A DNA stretch of 64,000 bases from HK1 sp965221725 (GTDB lineage Bacteria > Pseudomonadota > Gammaproteobacteria > HK1), in NCBI GenBank assembly GCA_965221725.1, contig OZ244909.1, positions 3,286,001-3,350,000 on the forward strand. Direction: 5' to 3'. Below, one piece after another: positions 8,386 to 17,395 of this stretch. The notes beneath the pieces were generated by a model. It worked only from the letters and a program-made list of their open reading frames with translations. It did no database searches and was not told the DNA's origin. The translations under genes and the position numbers were made by a program. The first letter of the stretch is position 1; every line of letters begins with the position of its first letter.

Positions 8386-11300
8386 CGGTGAGATCCCGGA
8401 GAAAGAGGTCAACCACCGGCTCGACGTCGCGCAGCGATCGGTTGACGCGAAATTTCCGGTGGTGCGGGGATTCGAAATCCTTGTCGAGCATCTCGCGGAG
8501 CAACGGCGTGGGAGACCCGAGCTCGTAGCGCTGGTACTGCACCGCGACCCCGGCTTGGCGGTAGTCGTCCACCACCGTGTGCCACGCATCCAGCAGATCC
8601 ACGACCCGGTTCTGCACACTGCGCAGGCGCTCTTCCCGTTCGACCTCGTCGGCGAGCGGTTGCTGTTCGACCCGTTCGCGAAACGTATCGAGAAGCCGGC
8701 GCTCCATGGCGGCGCGCACCGCTTCGATCCGCTCCACGCCCTGCGGCGGCGTCAGCGCGGGCTCCGCGTGGCGGGCCAGCCCCACGAGGGCGCCGGGGAA
8801 TCCGCGATCGAGGGCGCGGGCGGAGAACGGGGTCACACTCGCCACCTCCACCGAGCGGTAGAAGGTCTCGTGATAGTGACGGAACCGCTCGTAGTGCGAA
8901 CGATCCCGCGGCTTGTGCGCGTTCAGCAAGGTGACGACGAGCCCGGGTCGCCGGTCGTCGCGCCCCACCCGGCTCGTCGCCTGGATGTACTCGGCATGAG
9001 TCTTCGGTTGGCTCAGCACCACCATGAGCCCGAGCCGGGGGATATCGAGACCCACCGAGATCATGTTGGTGGCGATCGCGCAGTCCACGCGCTGCGCCTC
9101 ATGGAACGGACGCTCCAGGCGCCGGCGGGCGTTGGCGACCTGACCGGTCGAGACGCGCGAGGTCAGTTCCACCACGTCCGAGACCTTCCGGCGGTCCTGA
9201 AAGAGCCCGCGCGGCTCATTCGTCCGCTTCCGGGCGCCGTACTGCTTGATGGTGTTCTGCACCTCCTCTTCGAGGATGCGGCGCGCGCCGCCCAGCTCGC
9301 GCAGGCTGTTGAAGTAGCCGAGTACAGTCATGTACGGGTCTGCGGGATTCCACTCTTTGCGGTGCCCTCCGGCATCGCGGTAGGCCCGCTCGGCCGCGCC
9401 CATGAGCGCGAGCCACACCTTGCGCATGAGCACCTTGGGGTTCCGGCCCGGGGAGGTGATGCCGAGGTAGAGTCGTCCTGCCGTCTTCTCGACCGGCGCC
9501 GAGTGGGCAAAGAACGAGTCGCGCCGGTCCGGCCCCGGCGGGGGGAAGACCTGCGTCAGCGGTCGCGCGAAGAGGGCCTGGACCTGGTCCTGCGCGTGAC
9601 GGACGGTCGCGGTGGAGGCGACGATTTTGGGCCGTATCCTGCGTCCGTCGATCTCCCGCAGGCACAAGGCTTCGATTGCGGCCTCGTACAGGCCGACCAT
9701 GGTGCCGAGCGGTCCGGAAATGAGATGCAGTTCGTCCTGGATGATGAGATCGGGCGGAAGTAGCGGCTGGCCGAGCCGTTGTCCGCCGGAGGGCTCCGAT
9801 GCACCCAGGAACCCGGTTTTGTCGGAACGCCGTGCGCCCCCGAGGAGCTTGCCGGTCTCGGCCACCCAGGGGAGCGAGGCGAACTTGTCCGCGGTCGCGA
9901 TGAGGAAGGCCGGCAGGCGGCGGTAGACGGGCTCGTCCACAGCCAGGATCGGCAGGGGCCGATCGCCGCTGAAATCGCATTCGAAGTTGGCGCAGACGAT
10001 ACGAAGCTCCCGGGGGCGATCGTCGTCCGGCAGCAGGGTGAAGGAGTCGGACCCGAATCGGGTCCCGCACCACGGACAGCTCTCGAGCGGGATCGGAGAG
10101 GGCCTGCTCCCGGGATTCGTCTTGAACCGACGGGTCTTCGCCCGAGCGGAGTCGCTGCGCTTTTCGCCCTTGTATCCCATGAGGTTGGGCGTCGCCGCCT
10201 TGCCGACCCACAACCCGATCTCGAACGGCCACGCGCCGTACCGCGCCGCATCCGCTTCGCGTTCGAGCTCCAGTGCGCAGACCAGTCCGGAGGCGCGGGC
10301 AAGCTGGTCCAGGGTGAGCAGGCGCAGGGTATAGCGCATGATGATGCTCACCCCGGCGCCCTGCACTCCGTGCTGCCCGGGATTGCGCAGGCGCCGGAGC
10401 ACCATCGTGAAAGCCGCAAGGCCCAGGTAGGCTTCCGTCTTGCCGCCGCCGGTCGGGAAGAAGAGGAGATCGACGATCTCGCGGTGCGGGTCGAGCGGAT
10501 CGGCAAGGCCCGGGAGGTTCAGCAGGATGAACGCGAGCTGGAAGGCACGCCATTGCGGCGACTCCCCGTCGCTGAACTGCGCGCCGAGCCGCTGGCGGAG
10601 CGCGCGCGAGACCGCCCGGTTCGCCACCCGGAATGCGTCGAGCGCGTCCTCGTCCGACCCGAGAAGCGTGATGCCCTGTTCGATGCGTTCCGCCGCGTGT
10701 CCGGCGCGGAGCAGCAACCCTTCCGCCGTGTCACGTCGGCCGCCCTGAAGGGGTTTCGTGGTTTCGCGCTGATCTGCGATCCACGCGCGGTACTCGCCGA
10801 CCAGGGGGCGGAGTGCAGCGGCGGCCGCCACACCATCGTTCAGGGCGCCGAGGGCATCCATCGAGAGCTCGACGGTGGGGACGGCCCGGGTCTCGGTCTT
10901 CTCGACCGAGGCGCCTGGAATCCAGGCCGTGCGCAGGCACCGGCAGGCGCCGTCGACGATCTCCCAGTCCGCCGACACCCCGTGACCGGTCGCGTACTCG
11001 GGAGTGTCCGCATAATGAAGGTCGGCCACCTGATCGTCCCAAGTTTCGGCCCGTGTGCCGCGGGGGTCCGGTCGGGGGACGAAGGCGCGATCGCTCCGCA
11101 CTTCAATCTCGGCCTGGAAGGCGTAGCCGAGGTCGGGGTTGTCTTCGTCCGGCCGGCGCCGGTTCACGAGGAAGACCGAGACCGAGCGGGTCCCCGCGGG
11201 GATACCCGCGATCCCGGCGGGGTCGATGGGCCGTGCCTCCGCATGGAGCGAGAGGCCGTCGCTGTCGGCGATGAAGTAGTGGTCCGGGTGCGCCGTCGAG

Positions 11301-11791
11301 ACCGGGACCGTGCGCTCGTGCTGTTCCCGTTGCCACACGGAGGACGGTTTGCCGTCGGCATCCTCGATCGGTATCGGTGCGTAGTCCGCCCATCGAGCGG
11401 TGACGTCGACCGTGTCCATGTCCTCGGGGACCAGGAAACTCAGACCCATGGACGATGGGAAGAAGCCCTTCTTTGCGGCCTTGCGATCCTCTGTCGACTC
11501 CTCCGCGAGCCCGACCGCGTCCGGGGTCTCGTCAAGTTCGTCCTCCTCGTCGGCGTCGGCGCTCTGCTCCGGCGATGCACCGGCGGGGATCAGAAAGCCC
11601 GTGAGGTACCAGTTCGAGGGACGCACCCATCCGGGCAAGCACTCGGAGGCGAGCGCGTGACCGGCGCCGGGGCCAATCAGGTCGAGGTTCAGGGCTTCGA
11701 CCAGGCGCTCGCGGATTTCGAGGGAGGTGGTGGGGGCGTTCCGGTCAGTGGATCGAACATCGGACATGGAAGAGGGAGCTCGGTCGTTCAT
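8360..11791 (-). CDS. drmA: DISARM helicase DrmA
   Basis: DrmA is the SF2-like helicase of DISARM. The 1143-residue protein has a Walker A F-P-T-G-G-G-K-T-E-A-Y (about residue 445), a Walker B variant Q-D-E-L-H (about 685), A-T-N-M-I-S-V-G-L-D-I-P and Q-A-T-S-R-V-G-R (about 937), all diagnostic of the helicase with a long N-terminal region. A zinc-ribbon-like C-P-W-C...C-x4-C lies between the two helicase halves. The start at 11791 is preceded by a weak ribosome site. The gene follows the P-loop ATPase by 42 bp, which puts the DISARM core directly behind the inserted cargo. Confidence 0.92.
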   Translation of the reverse strand: MNDRAPSSMSDVRSTDRNAPTTSLEIRERLVEALNLDLIGPGAGHALASECLPGWVRPSNWYLTGFLIPAGASPEQSADADEEDELDETPDAVGLAEESTEDRKAAKKGFFPSSMGLSFLVPEDMDTVDVTARWADYAPIPIEDADGKPSSVWQREQHERTVPVSTAHPDHYFIADSDGLSLHAEARPIDPAGIAGIPAGTRSVSVFLVNRRRPDEDNPDLGYAFQAEIEVRSDRAFVPRPDPRGTRAETWDDQVADLHYADTPEYATGHGVSADWEIVDGACRCLRTAWIPGASVEKTETRAVPTVELSMDALGALNDGVAAAAALRPLVGEYRAWIADQRETTKPLQGGRRDTAEGLLLRAGHAAERIEQGITLLGSDEDALDAFRVANRAVSRALRQRLGAQFSDGESPQWRAFQLAFILLNLPGLADPLDPHREIVDLLFFPTGGGKTEAYLGLAAFTMVLRRLRNPGQHGVQGAGVSIIMRYTLRLLTLDQLARASGLVCALELEREADAARYGAWPFEIGLWVGKAATPNLMGYKGEKRSDSARAKTRRFKTNPGSRPSPIPLESCPWCGTRFGSDSFTLLPDDDRPRELRIVCANFECDFSGDRPLPILAVDEPVYRRLPAFLIATADKFASLPWVAETGKLLGGARRSDKTGFLGASEPSGGQRLGQPLLPPDLIIQDELHLISGPLGTMVGLYEAAIEALCLREIDGRRIRPKIVASTATVRHAQDQVQALFARPLTQVFPPPGPDRRDSFFAHSAPVEKTAGRLYLGITSPGRNPKVLMRKVWLALMGAAERAYRDAGGHRKEWNPADPYMTVLGYFNSLRELGGARRILEEEVQNTIKQYGARKRTNEPRGLFQDRRKVSDVVELTSRVSTGQVANARRRLERPFHEAQRVDCAIATNMISVGLDIPRLGLMVVLSQPKTHAEYIQATSRVGRDDRRPGLVVTLLNAHKPRDRSHYERFRHYHETFYRSVEVASVTPFSARALDRGFPGALVGLARHAEPALTPPQGVERIEAVRAAMERRLLDTFRERVEQQPLADEVEREERLRSVQNRVVDLLDAWHTVVDDYRQAGVAVQYQRYELGSPTPLLREMLDKDFESPHHRKFRVNRSLRDVEPVVDLFLRDLTGRQVEDGA

Positions 11792-11833
11792 CGGTGACGG
11801 TCCCCGCGCATGATACGGCCGATGGGGGTTGAA

Positions 11834-13315
11834 TCAGAAACTGAAATCACTTCCTATCGAATGGGTTTTCACTCCGCCCCTTCGGCCGAGGCCGTACCCC
11901 ACTCTGAAGACGTCCGGAATGTTGACGCGATCGTCATGCATACGAAGAAATATGCCCAATGACCCAAGATCTTCACGAATTCCATCCGCGCCATCATCGA
12001 TATGGAGAGGCGGTAGTTTTACCTCATCCTGATCCACATCTTCCGCCAACAGATCAAGAACCCCACCTTTGCGCCATCGTTCTGAGATTTCGCCGAAATC
12101 ACACGGGACGACCATCCCCTTCAACGGATTCAATACTTGATGTACCCAAGGATAATCTTCCTGTAGTTCTCTCACTCGTATCTTGGACGCTTCCTGTACG
12201 CCACGTTTGATACTTTCGTAATGTAAAGGGTATTTGTAATCTGAGCGTTGATTCTCCGTATCATCCGCCGCCGCTCGAAGTGCTGCCAGAAATGAACGTG
12301 GACTTACCCTGCCTTCAGTGTCGGCTAAATGATTCGGGATCCATGTATACGGAAAACCGCGCCTCCGATCGCGACCCATCCATGGCCCTGCTATCTGATG
12401 AAATTTTTCTCTCTGTTTCTCCTCCTTGACAACCAATTTTCGTGGCACCTCATACAAATTCTGATTTCCAATTGGCGTAGATGTCCAATCATTTTCGTCC
12501 AGAAAATTTCTCAGAGAATCAGCATTCTTGTCTTTATCATTCGCGAGATAGTGCCACAGTAACCCGTAGAGTTCGTGGCGGGGCCAGCTCAGCTCAACAG
12601 CCGAAGATAATGCCTTGGATGCATCGGGAAAATCCCCTATCTCGCTTTCGTTTAACTGATCCGATCTCAGAAATATCTTTAGTCGAATTCTTCTATATGA
12701 ACGCATCTCAATCGCGGTTTGCAATAATCCGCGAATTATTTTATACATATCTTTCCAATCATCTGCACAACGATCGAGCGCATCAAAAAGAATTATACAG
12801 TATATTTCTTTTTCATTAAATTTTTTATCGCAATTCTCAAATAATCTATCAATTTGTTCGGGTTTATTTCTCACGTAATGTACGCGATTTGTCCATGATT
12901 CTTCACTCCGAAGCGGATGATTATTATCCGCCAATTGCCAAGCTTGTACAGATCTCCAGATGTCTCGCGCACCAAGTTTCCGCCTCAGTAGATCTCGCAG
13001 TACATCCTTGCTCGGATATTCATCGATTGCGGGCGTAACTCCGAATCCCTTGAGAACCACTGTCTTCTCACTCAACGTGGAGCGCCCCGCACGTCGAGCC
13101 AGAAGGTGGCGAACGTTCGGATTCTGGAATGCACTCCACCAGAATGTCTTCCCGGCTCCGCGCATACCCGTTACGAGAAGACTGTCCGGGTTCATGGCCT
13201 TGGCGTGAGAACGTGGCAAATAGACATCATCGAGGGCAGGTGCATCCCCGTGACTGGTACCTTCCGGTAGGGAAATAAGTGCCCGGGACAAGTTGCAGAA
13301 CAAGTGATCGTTCAT
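11834..13315 (-). CDS. P-loop ATPase paired with the KGGVGR ATPase (candidate defence protein)
   Basis: I do not recognise a named family. The 493-residue protein has a Walker A G-M-R-G-A-G-K-T at residues 50-57 and a likely Walker B C-I-I-L-F-D-A-L-D (about 170), with no membrane segment. Its start overlaps the stop of the KGGVGR ATPase in an ATGA, so the two are translationally coupled and probably work together. The interior of the gene (about 12.2-12.9 kb) is much richer in A+T than its neighbours, a sign of recent transfer. A role as signal-transducing NTPase of a defence module is inferred only from context. Confidence 0.6.
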   Translation of the reverse strand: MNDHLFCNLSRALISLPEGTSHGDAPALDDVYLPRSHAKAMNPDSLLVTGMRGAGKTFWWSAFQNPNVRHLLARRAGRSTLSEKTVVLKGFGVTPAIDEYPSKDVLRDLLRRKLGARDIWRSVQAWQLADNNHPLRSEESWTNRVHYVRNKPEQIDRLFENCDKKFNEKEIYCIILFDALDRCADDWKDMYKIIRGLLQTAIEMRSYRRIRLKIFLRSDQLNESEIGDFPDASKALSSAVELSWPRHELYGLLWHYLANDKDKNADSLRNFLDENDWTSTPIGNQNLYEVPRKLVVKEEKQREKFHQIAGPWMGRDRRRGFPYTWIPNHLADTEGRVSPRSFLAALRAAADDTENQRSDYKYPLHYESIKRGVQEASKIRVRELQEDYPWVHQVLNPLKGMVVPCDFGEISERWRKGGVLDLLAEDVDQDEVKLPPLHIDDGADGIREDLGSLGIFLRMHDDRVNIPDVFRVGYGLGRRGGVKTHSIGSDFSF

Positions 13316-14601
13316 GATTGTTCTTCCGTTTCGAATCCGAAGCGCTGGTCAAATTGCTTGAGGAATTTCGTGTAGGCTACGGTCACTGACGTTTGATCCA
13401 AATTACGCAAGGATGTCCCGCTGGCAAGACCGAGTGTCCAGGTAATCTGAAGTGGATCGTGGGGGGCATCTTCCTCGTTGAGATCGAAGGAAAAGCGATC
13501 GACCGAGAGATTGTCAGATATTTCATCATAGAGATTTTCTTGAAATAGCGTCCACGAGCGCTCCTTGAATCCAGTCATGTATTTATGAACATCGCGAGTG
13601 TCGGGCGTCAGTGCGGAAACAATTGTTAATTTCTCGCGAATCATAGCGGCAAGATTTGTGAATCGCCAATGTTGAAAAAGAATTGCATAGTCATCCCACG
13701 TACTCGGAGTATCGGTTGCAAATAGCAGGACTTGAGCGCCGAGATCCGTCACGGTAGCCGCCGCAATATCATGCAACCCACTGCGGCTTTCCAGAAGAAT
13801 CACTGAGGGATTGCATAGATTCTGAAGATTCTCCAGCATTCGATCTAATCTATGCCTCCACGGTTCAGGGGAATCCATGTACACCCGGCCGAGCTTGGCT
13901 AGATACTCTCCGGGTTCGAGGCCGTGAGCAGGGGCTACATACACATCACCCTCCAAGTTGCTAGCCCACGCTGGGGAAATTATTGACCTATCCAATATTG
14001 CATCACCCTGACCGACCAAATCCTCAACGAACCAGTCGGTGAGACCAAACTCCGGTCGGCCGCGCGAGTCAAGCATTGCCGATGACAGACCGGGAGACTC
14101 CAAATCCAAATCGACGACAAGTACCCGTTCCCCGCTGTGCGCCAGATGCCACGCGAGAACCGCAACGGTTGTGGTGCGGCCGACGCCACCCTTGACGGAA
14201 TAGAGTGTGAAGCGATTAGCACTCGATGTCTTGCTTGGTGCCCGGACCGTCCACCAGCCACCTCCGGTGACCAGGCGGTCGGCCCAATGGACACCAGGTC
14301 GAATTTCCTGCGCCGCATCGTCGAGGGTGCGCAGCAATTCGGGACCCACGAAGAGCACCCCGTCCCGCGCCGGATAGCCGTGCGCGCCCAGTGCGTCGTG
14401 CAACATCCGGGCGAGAGCGTACAGGGTGTTCCTGGCTGGCTCATGGCACCGAATGTCTTCCGATACGGAGATTCGTACCTTTCCGTACAAATCCCTAACC
14501 AAGTAGACGGGGGTCGCGTCATCCGGGATACCTCCCAACCCGTCGAGTGCACGGGTGACGAGAGCGAATACTTCATCGAATGGGACGAATCGATTGTTCA
14601 T
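13312..14601 (-). CDS. ParA/MinD-like ATPase with KGGVGR motif
   Basis: The 429-residue protein carries a deviant Walker A K-G-G-V-G-R-T-T at residues 137-144 and a following V-V-D-L-D-L-E-S-P-G, typical of ParA/MinD-type ATPases of the KGGVGR variant class found beside defence and toxin genes. About 130 N-terminal residues form an extra domain I cannot name. The start overlaps the HEPN-like gene stop and the stop overlaps the P-loop ATPase start, both as ATGA. This strict coupling suggests a fixed-ratio complex. It is not a plasmid partition gene as far as can be seen: no ParB-like gene lies nearby. Confidence 0.75.
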   Translation of the reverse strand: MNNRFVPFDEVFALVTRALDGLGGIPDDATPVYLVRDLYGKVRISVSEDIRCHEPARNTLYALARMLHDALGAHGYPARDGVLFVGPELLRTLDDAAQEIRPGVHWADRLVTGGGWWTVRAPSKTSSANRFTLYSVKGGVGRTTTVAVLAWHLAHSGERVLVVDLDLESPGLSSAMLDSRGRPEFGLTDWFVEDLVGQGDAILDRSIISPAWASNLEGDVYVAPAHGLEPGEYLAKLGRVYMDSPEPWRHRLDRMLENLQNLCNPSVILLESRSGLHDIAAATVTDLGAQVLLFATDTPSTWDDYAILFQHWRFTNLAAMIREKLTIVSALTPDTRDVHKYMTGFKERSWTLFQENLYDEISDNLSVDRFSFDLNEEDAPHDPLQITWTLGLASGTSLRNLDQTSVTVAYTKFLKQFDQRFGFETEEQS

Positions 14602-15029
14602 GGGTGACCGGATTGCACGGCAAGTTGGACCATTGGAATGACACCGCGAGCCGCTGCGCGATGCGGTTTCACATTTTCTCGACGGAAATGCCCGCCAGCG
14701 GCGTAACGGTTGTGATGCGACCAGTCGTCGAACGGAGTGTCTGCGGGGATCACGGACAGAAATCGGGCCCCGTTCCGGCTCTGCGCAAAGGTCACGAAGA
14801 CAGGCCAGAGGTCCTGCACATGCTTGCTGTATCGCGGCGGCGGCCGTCCTTGTTCATCGATGGGCATTCCCAGGACCCGCATCACGGCTTTCAGCCCACA
14901 CTCCGCGCTGAGGCCGTACAACTGGTCGGCGTTCGCCCAGCGTTCGTGCTCGAAGAGCAATTCTGCGTCCTCCCAGTGCCGGCGATGGGCATCAGCGAAA
15001 TCGGTGGGCTGGATCATCGTCGGATGCAT
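14598..15029 (-). CDS. Small HEPN-like protein (possible RNase effector)
   Basis: The protein has about 143 residues and is all-helical in appearance (A-H-R-R-H-W-E-D-A-E-L-L, L-S-A-E-C-G-L-K-A-V-M). Near the C-terminus R-Y-A-A-G-G-H fits the HEPN RNase pattern R-x(4-6)-H. The start is at 15029 or 15017, immediately after the subtilase stop; no good ribosome site is present, so coupling to the subtilase is likely. The longer frame to 15260 is rejected because it lies inside the subtilase. Its stop overlaps the KGGVGR ATPase start. The HEPN assignment comes from reading the sequence and needs a profile search. Confidence 0.5.
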   Translation of the reverse strand: MHPTMIQPTDFADAHRRHWEDAELLFEHERWANADQLYGLSAECGLKAVMRVLGMPIDEQGRPPPRYSKHVQDLWPVFVTFAQSRNGARFLSVIPADTPFDDWSHHNRYAAGGHFRRENVKPHRAAARGVIPMVQLAVQSGHP

Positions 15030-15037
15030 TCGCTTCG

Positions 15038-17386
15038 TCAGAGCATCGCTCGGGCTCGGGCTCGGGCCCGAGCACGGAGTTGTGCTTCGATCCGTGTATA
15101 CAATCGGGGCCGCGGCGCCGACCGATCGGTGAGGGTAACGGTCAACGCGTACAACTCCTGTTCCGAAGAAAGATTCTGACCCCACAGCGGATCGTTCCGG
15201 GTCACCACAACGAACCAGGAACTCTCGCGCATCGCTTTTGAGGGTTGCGAAAATCTCCATGTGGAAGCCTGAACGGTGCCGCGCGACCGAATTGTTTCCG
15301 GAACGCCACGTCCGGCTGTACGTTCCGTGATCCTGGCGGCGGCGCCCCGATCAACTGCGGCATTGAACGATTGGGCGACATCGTGGAGTGTGTCGGCGGG
15401 GACGAGTTTGAAACTGATGACTGAAGCCCGGTAGTCGATTCGGGTAGTCCGCACATCTGGACGATACGCGAGCGCGACCGTCAGCTCACGTGGTCGTCTT
15501 CCACCTTCCCAGAAGGCTGCGGGAACCGGAATTTCGTAGAAGTGGTGGCGACGGTTCTCGATGGATTCCTCCGCCCAAAGCGTGACACGGTCCTCCAGCG
15601 ACCGGTAGAGCGCCGACCGGTCAATCAATCCGTAACCAGTCACCTTCCGCACTATCTCCTCGTCGCCGGCGAACAAATCCACGCACGGACACGGCGTCCG
15701 GGCGTGCGCCACCAGCAACGCACGACAGAGATCGACACTCGCGTCCGGAAGTTCGGACAGAAGAGTCGCAGCCGCATTAGCCACTCGCGGCGCTGCGAAG
15801 CTCGTCCCCGAGTTCTCGGAAAATGGTCGGCCTGCGACGAAATCGTGCGAGGTCGACAGTTCTCCGACGCTCTGGTGCCCCGCTGCGAGAAGACCGCCGG
15901 CCCGGACATTGACCATCATGTTCCCGCCGTAGTCCACGAGATCCGGTTTGATGGCACCGTTCACGGAAGGTCCATGCCGCGTGAATGGAGAAGGTTGGTC
16001 GGTCCGCGCGACCGGGCGATAGGCGGGGTCATCCGGCCATCGCTCGTTGCGCTCGTAGCGGGCGAGGCTTCCGATCGTAAGGATGTTCAGCGCAGGTGCG
16101 GGATCGAGAAGGGTTGCGGTATCTCCGAGCAAGTAATCCGGATACTCTGCGCACCAGTCGGTGGGACCGTCGTCGTCGCCCCCGTAGTTGCCGGTAGGTA
16201 CGACGAACAGCACGTCGAGCTCACGGCTCAGGGCATCCAGTGTGACTGCGAAGCCGGATACATGTCGGCCCAAGTACGGCTTGTTGTGATCGCCGTAGGA
16301 GAGGTTGAATACGCGGCAGCCGTAGTTCTCGACGAAGTAGCGGATGGCTTGCTCGACCTGATTCTCGATGAGGTTGGGGTCGCCCTGATTCCGATGGTCC
16401 AGAACTCGGCCGCTGAACAGCCGCAGCTCCGGAACGAATCGTCGGTTCCGGAGAGAGGTGGCGACATCGTCGTAGAGTGCGATACCGGATACGAACGTTC
16501 CATGCCCGTGATCGTCGGCTACGGGAGCACCGGCCAGGAAGCTCTGCGCATCGCCGACCGCGGGAGCGAGGATCGGATGCCCCGCGGCGACCCCTGTGTC
16601 GAGGACGACAATTCCGGGAGCGTCGGGCGGAGGATCGGATACCTCATCCAGTTGCTGCACGTCGGCCCGGACGAGGATCGGCTCCAGGCCAATGCGCGGC
16701 GGGAGATCGACGGTGCGGACGTCCCGATGTTGGAGCAGGTCGTCTGCGACGGCCGAAGAACAGCGGACACGGTAGATTGTCAGGTAAGGCTGCCGGACCG
16801 CATCGAGAATCTCTCCACCGCGCTCACCTAACCATGCCTCGAATGCGCGACGCATCTTGGCCATGTGGTTGCCACGCGCTAGCGGCCACAATTCCACGTC
16901 GATCATGAAGAACTCTGTATCCGGAAATCCGTCAAGCCGCAGCGCCCAGCCAGCGCGGTCTTCGGGTGACCAGTGGTCCAGGTCTTGAAGCGCGTAGAGA
17001 ATGTTCTGGTAGGTAACCCCATCGCCGGCCGCAAGCCCGGCGAGCTTTGCCTCGAACTCCTCGAGTTGCTGCTCTGTTGCGAACGCAAGGAGCAATGTGT
17101 CTTCTTCCTGACTGACGATTTCGACATCGGCGGAGGCTTGCGCGATTTGTTCAGGTTGTATCTTGCTGGTCAGGGTGATTTTGATGAGACGCCGAGCGTC
17201 ATAGCCACCAATGTCGGTCTCGGCCATTTCGCGCGCCGCCTGTAGGCGTTCGCCCAGCATCGCGCCGTGTCCGCGGGGATCATCGGGCGGCGCACCACCG
17301 GGAAAACCACGTCGAGACCTTCGCTCGACGACAGGTTCCTCCCGTCGCAATTCCAGGTGTGGCCGGCTGTCTTCCATCTCAGGCAT
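15038..17386 (-). CDS. ietS: Subtilisin-like S8 serine protease, IetS-like
   Basis: This is the 782-residue protease of an ATPase-subtilase pair. The catalytic triad is visible: Asp in V-L-D-T-G-V (about 263), His in D-D-H-G-H-G-T (about 293) and Ser in S-G-T-S-F-A-A-P (about 529), with the oxyanion Asn in P-T-G-N-Y-G. There is no signal peptide, so it should act in the cytoplasm. It starts 9 bp after the AAA ATPase. The ietAS pair of Agrobacterium Ti plasmids has this order and such pairs have been reported as antiphage systems. The extreme C-terminus is an odd (RA)n tail encoded by a GC palindrome. Confidence 0.8.
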   Translation of the reverse strand: MPEMEDSRPHLELRREEPVVERRSRRGFPGGAPPDDPRGHGAMLGERLQAAREMAETDIGGYDARRLIKITLTSKIQPEQIAQASADVEIVSQEEDTLLLAFATEQQLEEFEAKLAGLAAGDGVTYQNILYALQDLDHWSPEDRAGWALRLDGFPDTEFFMIDVELWPLARGNHMAKMRRAFEAWLGERGGEILDAVRQPYLTIYRVRCSSAVADDLLQHRDVRTVDLPPRIGLEPILVRADVQQLDEVSDPPPDAPGIVVLDTGVAAGHPILAPAVGDAQSFLAGAPVADDHGHGTFVSGIALYDDVATSLRNRRFVPELRLFSGRVLDHRNQGDPNLIENQVEQAIRYFVENYGCRVFNLSYGDHNKPYLGRHVSGFAVTLDALSRELDVLFVVPTGNYGGDDDGPTDWCAEYPDYLLGDTATLLDPAPALNILTIGSLARYERNERWPDDPAYRPVARTDQPSPFTRHGPSVNGAIKPDLVDYGGNMMVNVRAGGLLAAGHQSVGELSTSHDFVAGRPFSENSGTSFAAPRVANAAATLLSELPDASVDLCRALLVAHARTPCPCVDLFAGDEEIVRKVTGYGLIDRSALYRSLEDRVTLWAEESIENRRHHFYEIPVPAAFWEGGRRPRELTVALAYRPDVRTTRIDYRASVISFKLVPADTLHDVAQSFNAAVDRGAAARITERTAGRGVPETIRSRGTVQASTWRFSQPSKAMRESSWFVVVTRNDPLWGQNLSSEQELYALTVTLTDRSAPRPRLYTRIEAQLRARARARARAML

Positions 17387-17395
17387 GGGAACGAC

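Noticed and set aside
13312..14601. Plasmid partition ParA
   Set aside because: The Walker A motif is the KGGVGR variant, there is an extra N-terminal domain, and no parB-like gene or repeat centromere is adjacent.
15043..15075. GC palindrome (GCTCGGG repeats) as a terminator after ietS
   Set aside because: It lies within the last codons of ietS, lacks a T run and is followed at once by the coupled HEPN-like gene.
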